52,132 nt of DNA from an uncultured Candidatus Melainabacteria bacterium (GCA_934777245.1 CAKVND010000009.1:1-52132), one strand, 5' to 3'. Shown: positions 17,469-24,795, counted from the stretch's first letter. Notes: generated by a model from the letters alone, not told the origin. Translations and numbers: made by a program.

Positions 17469-18425
17469 TTATTCATCATATTTTTCATCCCATAAATTTT
17501 CATATGTATAATCACCTTTTATCATTCCTTGACCTGGAAATACTCGTTTATTTTGATCAAGATTTGATAACATGGCTATATCATCTTGCTCTAATTTCAC
17601 AAATACTGAATTATAATTTTCAACTATTCTTTGTTGATTTGTTGATTTTGGAATAATTATTATATCCTTGGTTAACAAGAAAGAAAGAATCAATTGAGCT
17701 TTTGTAATAGAATATTTATTCGCCAAAAACTCAACAACAGAATCTTCAAAAGGATTTTTCTCACCTTCTGGCTTAACGGCTCTTGACTGTGAACTTAATG
17801 GAGCTGCTGCCATTGGAATTATATTATTTCTTTTACAATATTCTATTAATTTCTTTTGTTGAAAATACAAATTAATTTCAACTTGATTTACAACTGGTGT
17901 TAATAAGCCTTCATTTTTTAATAATTCTAATTTTTTTATACTAAAATTTGCCACACCAACATCTATTAAATAAGATTTTTCCAAAAGTTTAGTCATTGCT
18001 TCCCAAGTAATTTGCAACGGGAGCTCTTTTAAAGATATCGGTGCATTTGTACCTTTTTCAATTGCAACAGGCCAATGCATCATATATAGATCAATATAAT
18101 CCAACCCCAAATCTTTAAGGGATTTTTCAAAAGCAATTTTTACATCGTCTTGTTTATGCGAATCATTCCAAAGTTTTGATGTTATAAATAATTCTTCTCT
18201 TTTTACATCTCCAGCTTTTATAGCATCATTTATAGCCTTTCCTATAATTCTTTCATTATTATATCGAGCTGCACAATCAATGAGTCTATAACCATTTGCT
18301 ATAGCTACTCTAATTGCATTATATGCATCATCATCAAAGGCAAGCCAAGTACCAAGCCCTATAGAGGGAATTATATTCTTTGTATTTAATGTATAAGTTT
18401 TTATTTTATTATTTAATGTTAGCAT
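17469..18425 (-). CDS. Aldo-keto reductase
   Basis: A 318-aa NADPH-dependent reductase of the AKR superfamily with a TIM barrel. Visible signatures are IGLGTWLAF, the catalytic Asp/Tyr region LIDCAARYNNERIIG, the Lys-containing ITSKLW, the His-containing YIDLYMMHWP and the C-terminal IIPKSTNQQRIVEN cofactor loop. It overlaps the transketolase C-subunit gene by 17 bases. In this cluster it could reduce a keto group on the side chain introduced by the transketolase, or on a nucleotide sugar. The substrate is inference; the family is clear. Confidence 0.9.
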   Translation of the reverse strand: MLTLNNKIKTYTLNTKNIIPSIGLGTWLAFDDDAYNAIRVAIANGYRLIDCAARYNNERIIGKAINDAIKAGDVKREELFITSKLWNDSHKQDDVKIAFEKSLKDLGLDYIDLYMMHWPVAIEKGTNAPISLKELPLQITWEAMTKLLEKSYLIDVGVANFSIKKLELLKNEGLLTPVVNQVEINLYFQQKKLIEYCKRNNIIPMAAAPLSSQSRAVKPEGEKNPFEDSVVEFLANKYSITKAQLILSFLLTKDIIIIPKSTNQQRIVENYNSVFVKLEQDDIAMLSNLDQNKRVFPGQGMIKGDYTYENLWDEKYDE

Positions 18426-19317
18426 TTTTTATTACCCCCTTGAGATCTAGTTTAAATTTTTCTCTAATATACTGTGCAGAACCAACAATATGAGAGTACT
18501 TATCATTTATACCAATTCGTTTAAATTCAACTGCTTTCCCACTTTCAGCAATAATTTCTGCAATAGCAGAACCTAGTCCGCCAATAATAGTGTGTTCTTC
18601 AAATGTAAAAATTTTGTATCCCCTATTTATAAGGCTTAAAATACATTCTTTATCAATTGGTTTTACTGTATGCATACTGATAAGAGTTGGATTAATGTTT
18701 TTCTTTTTTAATTCCTGCGCATAGTCATAAGCAACAGGGAGCATATTGCCTGTTGCAATCAAAGCAATATCAGTTCCTTCTTCAATAATAGATGCCTTAC
18801 CAATTTCAATATTTTTATTGTGATTTAAAACCCCATGATTATGACGTCCAATCCTTATATATGTTGGAGCATTTGTTTTTGCGGTTAGTTTTGTAATAAC
18901 TTCCATTTCATAATTATCACCTGGAGCACAAATCGTCATATTGGGTAGCGGTCTAATCATAGATATGTCTTCTGTACCATGATGAGTTGCCCCAGCAGCT
19001 CCATATTCAAAACCAGAACCGACACCAATAATTTTCACATCCGTATTCATATATGAAACATCAACACGAATTTGTTCTAAACATCTATGAACAACAAATG
19101 GGATTATGCTATAAACATAAGGTTTTAAGCCATTAAGTGCCATACCAGAAGCGACAGACATGCAATTTTGTTCAGTTATTCCTAAGTTAAAATACCTCTT
19201 GGGAAATTCTTTTTGAAATTTATCAAGTATGCCATAGCCCATATCTGGAGTAATTAGACAAATTCTTTCATCTTGTTTTGCAAGTTCCGTAAGTGTATCT
19301 GCAAAAACCATTCTCAT
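18409..19317 (-). CDS. Transketolase, C-terminal subunit
   Basis: A 302-aa protein equal to the pyrimidine-binding and C-terminal domains of transketolase: RMVFADTLTELAKQDERI, NLGITEQNCMSVASGMAL with the catalytic Glu of the Pyr domain, and the FEEHTIIGGLGSAIAE phrase typical of TK/DXS C-domains. It acts as a heteromer with the N-terminal subunit encoded just upstream, moving a two-carbon ketol unit by ThDP chemistry. Split transketolases occur in several bacteria, but their placement between glycosyltransferases and GDP-sugar enzymes suggests a dedicated role in sugar building rather than the pentose phosphate pathway. It starts 2 bases after the upstream stop. Confidence 0.92.
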   Translation of the reverse strand: MRMVFADTLTELAKQDERICLITPDMGYGILDKFQKEFPKRYFNLGITEQNCMSVASGMALNGLKPYVYSIIPFVVHRCLEQIRVDVSYMNTDVKIIGVGSGFEYGAAGATHHGTEDISMIRPLPNMTICAPGDNYEMEVITKLTAKTNAPTYIRIGRHNHGVLNHNKNIEIGKASIIEEGTDIALIATGNMLPVAYDYAQELKKKNINPTLISMHTVKPIDKECILSLINRGYKIFTFEEHTIIGGLGSAIAEIIAESGKAVEFKRIGINDKYSHIVGSAQYIREKFKLDLKGVIKNANIK

Positions 19318-19319
19318 AA

Positions 19320-20102
19320 TTATTTGCCCTCCAATTCTGCTAATCCGATTTTTAATTTCTCATCATCTATTTTTATATAATGTGATTGCAGTGTGTTTTC
19401 CATAAATGAAAAGCCTTTACCTTTCAATGTGTTAGCTACTATTGCGATTGGTTTATCTGTTTTTTTGTTTAAGGCATTTACCAACGCTTTAACATCATGC
19501 CCATCAACAGTTAGGGTATCAAAATCAAAGGCCTCAAAGATTTTTTGATAATTATTAATATTTATAACATCAGAAGTTGCTGCAGAAGCTTGAAATTTAT
19601 TATTATCAAGAATTACAGTAATTTCCTGAAGTTTTAATGAACCAATAGAATTCAATGCTTCCATTATTGAACCTTCTTGAAATTCTCCATCACCAATAAT
19701 TACAAAAATTCTAGAACTTACACCTCTTAATCTGTTAGATAATGCAAAACCTTCTGCTATGCCCAATCCATGCCCAAGAGAACCAGTAGAAGCTTCTAAA
19801 CCACAAGCCGAAGTCATATCTATGTGACAAGGTAGAATTCCTCCATCTATAAGATATTTATCTAACGCAGACATTGGAATAATCCCCTTTAATGCTAATG
19901 TCGCATATAATGCCAAACTACCATGTCCTTTCGATAAAATAATCCTGTCTCTGTCAACTTTATCAAAATTGTCTTTGGAGATATTGGCAACATTAAAATA
20001 TATCGCCTCCAATATTTCTACAATGCTTAATGCAGAACCAATATGAGATGCTTTTGAATTATTTGCACACTTTAAAATCAATTCTCTGATTTTTTTATGC
20101 AT
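19320..20102 (-). CDS. Transketolase, N-terminal subunit (ThDP-binding)
   Basis: A 260-aa protein equal to the ThDP diphosphate-binding domain of transketolase. Motifs: ASHIGSALSIVEIL, ILSKGHGSLALYATLAL, SLGHGLGIAEGFALS, and the ThDP/Mg motif GDGEFQEGSIMEALN followed about 17 residues later by DNN. Together with the 302-aa subunit it forms a full enzyme. The gene overlaps the preceding glycosyltransferase by 8 bases, so its product is made with the glycan enzymes. I infer that the pair transfers a two-carbon unit onto a 4-keto-3,6-dideoxy GDP-sugar or makes its donor. Ordinary transketolase use is the alternative. Confidence 0.92.
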   Translation of the reverse strand: MHKKIRELILKCANNSKASHIGSALSIVEILEAIYFNVANISKDNFDKVDRDRIILSKGHGSLALYATLALKGIIPMSALDKYLIDGGILPCHIDMTSACGLEASTGSLGHGLGIAEGFALSNRLRGVSSRIFVIIGDGEFQEGSIMEALNSIGSLKLQEITVILDNNKFQASAATSDVININNYQKIFEAFDFDTLTVDGHDVKALVNALNKKTDKPIAIVANTLKGKGFSFMENTLQSHYIKIDDEKLKIGLAELEGK

Positions 20103-20910
20103 TAATATTTCTCCTTATTTTAAATTTCAAACCTAATATAGTGATAACTTTTTGTGATTTATCTATTGAATTTGTTATAGAAAATATTTTTTCTAAGAAA
20201 GAAAGTTCGTTTATTTTTTTTATAGCGCATTCAATTTCTTCTTTTGAAAAATATTTATTTAAAACATCATTTCTTTCTTTTTTATGTAATTCATCAAATG
20301 TTTTGTTAGATGAAACACCATTTTTATCAAATTTTGAAATAATAAAATTAAGATGTTTAAACTTCACCCCATTTTTGTAAAAAATTACAAAATGTTCATA
20401 ATCAGAAACTATTTTATAGTTTTCATTAAATAAACCATATTTTTCAAACAACTCTCTTTTAATAAAAGCTGCAGATGTTTGTATACAACCGGTTATTAAA
20501 AATTCTTTTGTAATTTTAGGCTGTTTTGAATATCTAATATTTTTTACATTATTTCTATCAATTTCTTGTTGTTCACCATATAAAACATCTTCTTTATAAG
20601 ATCTTTTAAATACATTCTTTAATACATCAAAATCATAATAAGAATCTCCGGCATTCAAAAAATGAATATACTCACTAGTTGCCAATTTTAATCCTTTATT
20701 AATAGCATTATAAATGCCATCATCCGGTTCAGATACAAACTTATCAATTCTGTATTTGTATTTTTCAAAAATATCAAGAGTTTCTTTATTTGAACCTCCA
20801 TCAATTACAATCCATTCAAAATCTTGCCAAGTTTGATTAACAATACTTTCACAAGTTTGTTCTAAATTTGGTTCATTATAACAAATTGTTATAATACTTA
20901 ATTTTGCCAT
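20095..20910 (-). CDS. Family 2 glycosyltransferase
   Basis: A 271-aa transferase of the WcaE/WbbD-like GT2 group: LSIITICYNE, QTWQDFEWIVIDGGS, DDGIYNAINKGLKLATSEYIHFLNAGD. The last phrase (NAGD in place of DXD) is common in this subgroup. It probably transfers one residue of the repeat or decoration from a nucleotide sugar at the cytoplasmic membrane face. It lies 4 bases after the previous gene and overlaps the transketolase N-subunit by 8 bases. Acceptor and donor are unknown. Confidence 0.9.
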   Translation of the reverse strand: MAKLSIITICYNEPNLEQTCESIVNQTWQDFEWIVIDGGSNKETLDIFEKYKYRIDKFVSEPDDGIYNAINKGLKLATSEYIHFLNAGDSYYDFDVLKNVFKRSYKEDVLYGEQQEIDRNNVKNIRYSKQPKITKEFLITGCIQTSAAFIKRELFEKYGLFNENYKIVSDYEHFVIFYKNGVKFKHLNFIISKFDKNGVSSNKTFDELHKKERNDVLNKYFSKEEIECAIKKINELSFLEKIFSITNSIDKSQKVITILGLKFKIRRNINA

Positions 20911-20914
20911 TTTA

Positions 20915-21916
20915 TTATTTCTCCTTTTTCTTTAAAATATTAAAGTTAATTCCCAAAACTATTATTCGTTTTCCAATTTTGTCCCCGAATTCATATATGT
21001 TTTGAATGGAAAACAACTGTTTAAAAAAATTTTTTTTTCCTTGAATAATTATTTTTAAATATTTTTTGTCATCAAAAAATATTTCTGCAAACTTAAGAAA
21101 CTCAGCTTTTGAGTTATCAGGTAATGTCGTATATGCATTATGAAAAGCTTGCAATGTATTATCAAAAAATTCTATTCTGTAATCATCAAAAAGTTTTTGT
21201 TCTTTAAGAAAATCTTTCGTTTCAATGCAACAATTAATTACTTGAATATTTTCTACAGACAAGGAATTTACACTAGAATTTTTTCTTATTAAATAGTGAT
21301 ATAAAGGCTTATTAATAAAAGCTATTTTTTCTGCAAAAACTTTTATTTTTACACTAAATATTAAATCTTCTAAACGTTTACATTCTGAAAATTTTATATA
21401 ATTATTTTGTATTAATTCTTTTTTAATAAATTTATTCCAAGCAGCAAGGTGATTTCCAAACAAATATTTTTTATTGATTTTAAAATTAAAAACTTTATTA
21501 GAATTTAAATGAATCTTATCTTTATGTACTTTTTCACGTCCATCAGATTCAAAATTTTCATAGTTGTTAAATTCAATTAAATCAGCGTTTGTTTTAGAAA
21601 TTTTATCTGCAACTTCTTGCAACCAATTTAATTCAACCCAATCATCCGGATCTACAAAGCCGATGTATTCACCTGTCGCAAGCATTAAAGCATAGTTTCT
21701 TGCAACACCTTGGCCCTGATTTTCTTGCGATACAACTTTAAAACGCCCATCTTTTCGCGAATACTCTGTTAATATTGCTAATGAATTATCTGTTGAACCG
21801 TCATTTACACAAATCGCTTCAAAATCAGAATAAGTCTGATTTGCAATGCTATCAAGACATTTCTTCAAATATTTTTCAACATTATAAACCGGAATAATTA
21901 TAGAAAATTTTGGCAT
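20915..21916 (-). CDS. Family 2 glycosyltransferase, first glycan gene of cluster 1
   Basis: A 333-aa GT2 with canonical FSIIIPVYNVEKYLKKCLDS, ICVNDGSTDNSL, GQGVARNYALMLATGEYIGF and the metal-binding VDPDDW. Its ATG directly abuts the TAG of the inactive recombinase paralog (TAGATG), and its ribosome site GGAG is inside the last codons of that gene, so translation of the two is coupled. The same junction is found at the head of cluster 2, although the transferase there is not closely similar. This shows that the recombinase cassette is a portable operon head. Donor and acceptor are unknown. Confidence 0.92.
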   Translation of the reverse strand: MPKFSIIIPVYNVEKYLKKCLDSIANQTYSDFEAICVNDGSTDNSLAILTEYSRKDGRFKVVSQENQGQGVARNYALMLATGEYIGFVDPDDWVELNWLQEVADKISKTNADLIEFNNYENFESDGREKVHKDKIHLNSNKVFNFKINKKYLFGNHLAAWNKFIKKELIQNNYIKFSECKRLEDLIFSVKIKVFAEKIAFINKPLYHYLIRKNSSVNSLSVENIQVINCCIETKDFLKEQKLFDDYRIEFFDNTLQAFHNAYTTLPDNSKAEFLKFAEIFFDDKKYLKIIIQGKKNFFKQLFSIQNIYEFGDKIGKRIIVLGINFNILKKKEK

Positions 21917-22447
21917 CTACAAACAAACTCCCTTTCGATATCTCAGATTCATATTTTCGTCTTCTTCAATAAAATTTAAGGCAAGTTTTATAGTGCTTTG
22001 ATTAAATAACCACATTAAATAAGACAAATCATGATATTTCATATAATAGTGATACGCAAATGTTTTACGCCAAGAAATCACAGAATACTTATCAGCAATT
22101 CCTAAATTCTTACAAAGCGCCTTAAAGGAGCTATGTACTTGAGTGCGCTCTAAACGATGTCCACGAATACTTACGAATAGTGCATCTGAAACTTCTCTAT
22201 CTCCTGCAACCTCATCTACCAATGCTCGTAAATCATCCGTTAAAGGAACAGATTTGTTTTTATCAATCGCAAGATAATATTTCCCCTTAATGTCACCAAT
22301 ATTCAGATTAAGTAAATCTTGCAAATTGTAGCCGGTATTTATTGCAAGCAAAAATAACAACAAATCACGCTTGTTCTTCTTCTTTATATACAAATCCTTG
22401 ATTTGCTCTACGACTCTTTTATCCTTTATTGGTGAATTTGCAGCCAC
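21917..22447 (-). CDS. Catalytically inactive tyrosine recombinase paralog, operon leader of cluster 1
   Basis: A 176-aa protein with the fold of the catalytic domain of tyrosine recombinases but without an N-terminal core-binding domain. Aligned with the active 179-aa recombinase next door, Arg I is Asn41 (GYNLQD against GLRISD), the box II His is Ile124 (ISWRKTF against HTMRKTF, Arg127 kept) and the nucleophilic Tyr is Phe159 (LNFIE against LRYIG). It should not cut DNA. The near-identical second copy at 48777 shares every one of these losses, so they are selected, not decay. Start is GTG with AAGGG before it, about 20 bases from the left inverted repeat. I infer a DNA-binding regulator or partner of the active enzyme. 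Confidence 0.88.
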   Translation of the reverse strand: MAANSPIKDKRVVEQIKDLYIKKKNKRDLLLFLLAINTGYNLQDLLNLNIGDIKGKYYLAIDKNKSVPLTDDLRALVDEVAGDREVSDALFVSIRGHRLERTQVHSSFKALCKNLGIADKYSVISWRKTFAYHYYMKYHDLSYLMWLFNQSTIKLALNFIEEDENMNLRYRKGVCL

Positions 22448-22468
22448 TTTTAACCCTTTTTTGCCTCT

Positions 22469-22502
22469 AAAATGTCTTAACTTTTTATATCAATTGTTAA
22501 GA
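22469..22502 (+). repeat. Left inverted repeat of invertible segment 1
   Basis: 34 bp, a perfect inverted match to 22659-22692. Internally it is a recombinase-type site: arm TCTTAAC (22475-22481), a 14-bp centre including TTTATATCAA, arm GTTAAGA (22496-22502). It ends about 20 bases upstream of the GTG of the inactive recombinase. Confidence 0.95.
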
Positions 22503-22587
22503 GAGAGTTAAAATATTAATAATATAAGGCTTTTAAAAACTATATTTTCCCAATAACAATGAAAAAATTAAATTTTTGAGATTTAAC

Positions 22588-22616
22588 ATTGTAAATTATT
22601 TTGTGAATACATGCAA
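22588..22616 (-). promoter_or_regulatory. Candidate switchable promoter reading into glycan cluster 1
   Basis: On the - strand TTGCAT (22611-22616) and TACAAT (22588-22593) are 17 bp apart. The -10 and spacer are conserved in the segment of cassette 2, in the opposite orientation. A rival extended -10 (TGTTAAAAT, ending 22641) points the other way on the + strand but has no good -35. Confidence 0.5.
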
Positions 22617-22658
22617 AATTTAAACATTTTTGTGTTAAAATTTTTCTATGCATAAGAG

Positions 22659-22692
22659 TCTTAACAATTGATATAAAAAGTTAAGACATTTT
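22659..22692 (-). repeat. Right inverted repeat of invertible segment 1
   Basis: Perfect 34-bp inverted partner of 22469-22502: arm TCTTAAC, centre with TTGATATAAA, arm GTTAAGA. It lies 35 bases beyond the 3' end of the active recombinase gene. Confidence 0.95.
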
Positions 22693-22727
22693 TATTTTAA
22701 AATCCATTTAAAAATCACTTTTATTTT

Positions 22728-23267
22728 TTAAAGCACAAAATTTGTATAACTTTCGTAGATTTCTTCTTGTTCAATTCCGATATATCTTAACGTAATTTGT
22801 GGATTTGAATGATTTAAAATTTTTTGTAACATTGCAACATCTTTGAATTTTTTATAATGATGATAACCAAATGTTTTTCGCATCGTATGCGTACCAATTT
22901 TTGCTTGAATTCCTGCTTTTTTACAAGCATTTTTAATAATGTAATACGCGCCATATCTATCAAGACGATTACCAAAAAGAGTTTTAAATAAAGGCTCTTC
23001 TGGAGATTTATTTTTGACAAATTCGTCTAACATTGGTTTCAATTTTGCATTAATTGGAAATATTTTTAGCTTGCCTGTTTTTTGCTCTATTATTCGCACA
23101 TGTGTTTTGCCTTGCACATCACCAACATTTAAAGCTACAATATCCGAAATTCTTAATCCGCAATTTGTCCCAAGAGTAAAAAACAATAAATCTTTTGAAT
23201 TTTTTGCTAAAATCTTTTCTACATTTCTTAAATCTTTAATATCTCTAATTGGTTCTACAGTTCCCAT
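22728..23267 (-). CDS. Minimal tyrosine recombinase (FimB/FimE-like), catalytically complete
   Basis: A 179-aa recombinase made of the catalytic domain alone, the size class of FimB/FimE invertases. All six active-site positions are present: Arg39 (GLRISD), Lys63 (EQKTGK), His127 and Arg130 (HTMRKTF), His153 (LNHSNPQ) and nucleophile Tyr162 (LRYIG). These enzymes cut and rejoin pairs of short sites through a covalent 3'-phosphotyrosine. It is immediately next to perfect inverted repeats, so those are its likely substrate. The second copy at 49689 differs at 17 of 179 residues by my count, none catalytic. It lies upstream of the switch on the same strand and so is expressed independently of switch orientation. 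Confidence 0.94.
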   Translation of the reverse strand: MGTVEPIRDIKDLRNVEKILAKNSKDLLFFTLGTNCGLRISDIVALNVGDVQGKTHVRIIEQKTGKLKIFPINAKLKPMLDEFVKNKSPEEPLFKTLFGNRLDRYGAYYIIKNACKKAGIQAKIGTHTMRKTFGYHHYKKFKDVAMLQKILNHSNPQITLRYIGIEQEEIYESYTNFVL

Positions 23268-23322
23268 TTATCTACCTTCTTTTCCTAATACTTCCGTTTG
23301 AATTACTTTAAAATAACCAACG

Positions 23323-23531
23323 TAGTAGTAACAAGAAGAACATTCTGACAGTTGCCCTTAATAACCGTATTGACAAGACAAATGCAGAATATAACAAATA
23401 TTTTAATGCTTGTACTAAGTATGAAAAACTTGTAATATTGAACTCTACAAAATTATATGATAATTATTAAAACGCAGAGCACGAAGCACAGGCAAAAGAA
23501 GCCGGAAAAGACGCTGTAAGGAGATTGCAAA
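23323..23531 (+). pseudogene. Unrecognised gene remnant
   Basis: The + strand frame reads a plausible peptide (LNNRIDKTNAEYNKYFNACTKY) broken by an in-frame TAA near 23470, after which it continues in the same frame for about 30 codons. It has no start codon with a ribosome site. It may be the tail of a phage or mobile gene joined to the integrase remnant that follows in another frame. Low confidence. Confidence 0.3.
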
Positions 23532-23741
23532 ATGCTACTGACACAAAAAGATATGGACAATATGAGCCAAGAAGAAATCAAGAGACTTTTGAACCAACTA
23601 GGGGATTCTTCAATTACTATGACTATGGATTTGTATACACACTTGTTGCCGGAAGTGAATGATAAGTGCGTAAATTTGCTTAATAATATAATTTCTTCTG
23701 CCGTTGAGTCTAAAGGTGTGATAGAAAAATATGGAACATAG
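23532..23741 (+). pseudogene. C-terminal remnant of a phage-type integrase
   Basis: The 69-aa frame contains LGDSSITMTMDLYTHLLPE (about residues 23-41), the C-terminal box of full-length tyrosine integrases with the nucleophilic Tyr. Normal integrases have LGHSS here; the His is Asp in this copy. The rest of the enzyme, including both Arg residues, is missing upstream, so it is a relic. It is not closely related to the small recombinase next door, and suggests that a separate element once integrated at this point. Confidence 0.65.
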
Positions 23742-23743
23742 CT

Positions 23744-24436
23744 TTATATTCTTCCTTTGTGGTAATACCATAATAAATGGTCAAAACCATTTCTACTGAT
23801 ATTACTGTTTGATTTAGATATAATTTCGTCTACAATTTTTCGATATTTTCCATAGTCGTTCAAATCATTGTTTAAATAATTGACTTTATATTTATTTGCA
23901 TAGCGTGGCAAAACTTTTTTTAAAACATTATCATAGATGGAGTAATTATCTTGTTCTGGCAAACCTTTAAACAGATAGAAGCAAGCATAATGACAAAACT
24001 TGCTTGCGAATGATTGATTAGTTCTATGTTTTTGATTTTTATCGTTTGGGTATGTGGTTTTCTTTGAAATTAAATCAAATAGTTCAAGTTTTGCAGGATT
24101 TTTCAAATAATTTATAAATTCATCAATTGCTAAATTAGAAATTCTATCTGATATTTCTTTCCTCCCAACTCCATCTGCGTTAACATGAGTACTGTTTTCT
24201 CTGTCTATAGCACAAACTATGTCAAATATTGTCTTTTTTGAAGTTTGTTTTAACTTGTGCGATGAAACAGATTTTTGCATTTCAGAATTTAGTTTTGAAA
24301 AAAGAAATGCAGATGATTTATTATAATCAATATTTGAACTTTTTGTATATGAAGAATCAGTTTTAATCATAGCTTCTGCTTTTGCTACATTTACAGCTGA
24401 TAATATAACTAAGTCATCTTTATCCAATTCCAGCAT
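23744..24436 (-). CDS. Hypothetical protein
   Basis: A 230-aa protein I do not recognise. It is largely helical and polar, without signal peptide or membrane segment. The C-terminal SRNGFDHLLWYYHKGRI is a distinctive aromatic-rich motif, and the middle has a Cys/His-containing ASKFCHYACFYLFKG. It is the only gene between the integrase remnant and the luxR gene, on the same strand as luxR, whose end lies about 150 bases upstream. Two tandem 22-bp repeats (24482-24525) sit 46 bases before its start and could be an operator. Its position beside a SIR2 defence-like module makes a defence role possible but unproven. Confidence 0.65.
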   Translation of the reverse strand: MLELDKDDLVILSAVNVAKAEAMIKTDSSYTKSSNIDYNKSSAFLFSKLNSEMQKSVSSHKLKQTSKKTIFDIVCAIDRENSTHVNADGVGRKEISDRISNLAIDEFINYLKNPAKLELFDLISKKTTYPNDKNQKHRTNQSFASKFCHYACFYLFKGLPEQDNYSIYDNVLKKVLPRYANKYKVNYLNNDLNDYGKYRKIVDEIISKSNSNISRNGFDHLLWYYHKGRI

Positions 24437-24474
24437 GAAACTTTTAGCTAGTTCCAGCTCTTTTAGGATTTGAT

Positions 24475-24584
24475 GTAAAAGGACACATGGTTTGATTATT
24501 TAAGACAGATGGTTTGATTATTTGGGAAAGTTTATTTTTGATTTTAGAAAAAATCGCTTTGATTTAGTATATACTTTTTCTATA
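24475..24584. repeat. Left copy of direct repeat flanking the SIR2 module
   Basis: About 110 bp that recur at 28867-28954 in the same orientation with few changes. This copy has an extra 22-bp unit. The homology continues into the luxR gene (24679-24766 against 28955-29042), after a gap where the right copy lacks about 90 bp. Confidence 0.85.
24482..24525. repeat. Two tandem 22-bp repeats
   Basis: GACACATGGTTTGATTATTT (from 24482) and GACAGATGGTTTGATTATTT (from 24504) repeat head to tail at 22-bp spacing, two helical turns. They lie between luxR and the 230-aa gene and may be an operator. The right-hand flanking copy has a single unit at 28874. Confidence 0.8.
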
Positions 24585-24585
24585 A

Positions 24586-24795
24586 TCAAATCTCAAAATT
24601 CTTAGAAATTTTTAGATATTTAATGACTGCTAGTATGCGATTATTTACACCGAGCTTTTGAAAAATCGATGCTACATGAACCTTTACCGTAGATATGCTT
24701 ATATTCAAAATTTTAGCAATTTGTGTGTTTGTATGACCTAAACAAATCAATTGCAATACTTCGGTTTCTCTTTTGGTAAATACAGCTTGTTTCAT
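24586..24795 (-). CDS. Stand-alone LuxR-type (GerE) HTH regulator
   Basis: A protein of about 69 aa consisting of the LuxR/GerE DNA-binding domain only: FTKRETEVLQLICLGHTNTQIA, then LNISISTVKVHVASIFQKLGV, the recognition helix and dimer helix. There is no receiver or ligand-binding domain. I chose the ATG at 24795 because the domain begins there; a longer frame to 24834 would overlap the promoter region of the divergent SIR2 gene. A partial copy lies at 28955-29042. It may regulate the divergent SIR2 module, the 230-aa gene, or itself. Confidence 0.85.
   Translation of the reverse strand: MKQAVFTKRETEVLQLICLGHTNTQIAKILNISISTVKVHVASIFQKLGVNNRILAVIKYLKISKNFEI

Larger units (their letters stand above)
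22469..22692. other. Invertible DNA segment 1 (phase switch of glycan cluster 1)
   Basis: A 156-bp AT-rich spacer (22503-22658) lies between perfect 34-bp inverted repeats and between two tyrosine recombinase-family genes. This is the architecture of fimS-type switches. The spacer has no ORF. One edge (AATATAAGGCTTTT near 22520-22535) and the other (AAATTATTTTGTGAATACATG near 22592-22612) each match the segment of cassette 2, but in reverse orientation relative to the flanking genes. A candidate promoter on the - strand inside the spacer reads toward the inactive recombinase and the glycan genes, so the sequenced state is probably ON. Inversion itself is inferred, not observed. Confidence 0.85.
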
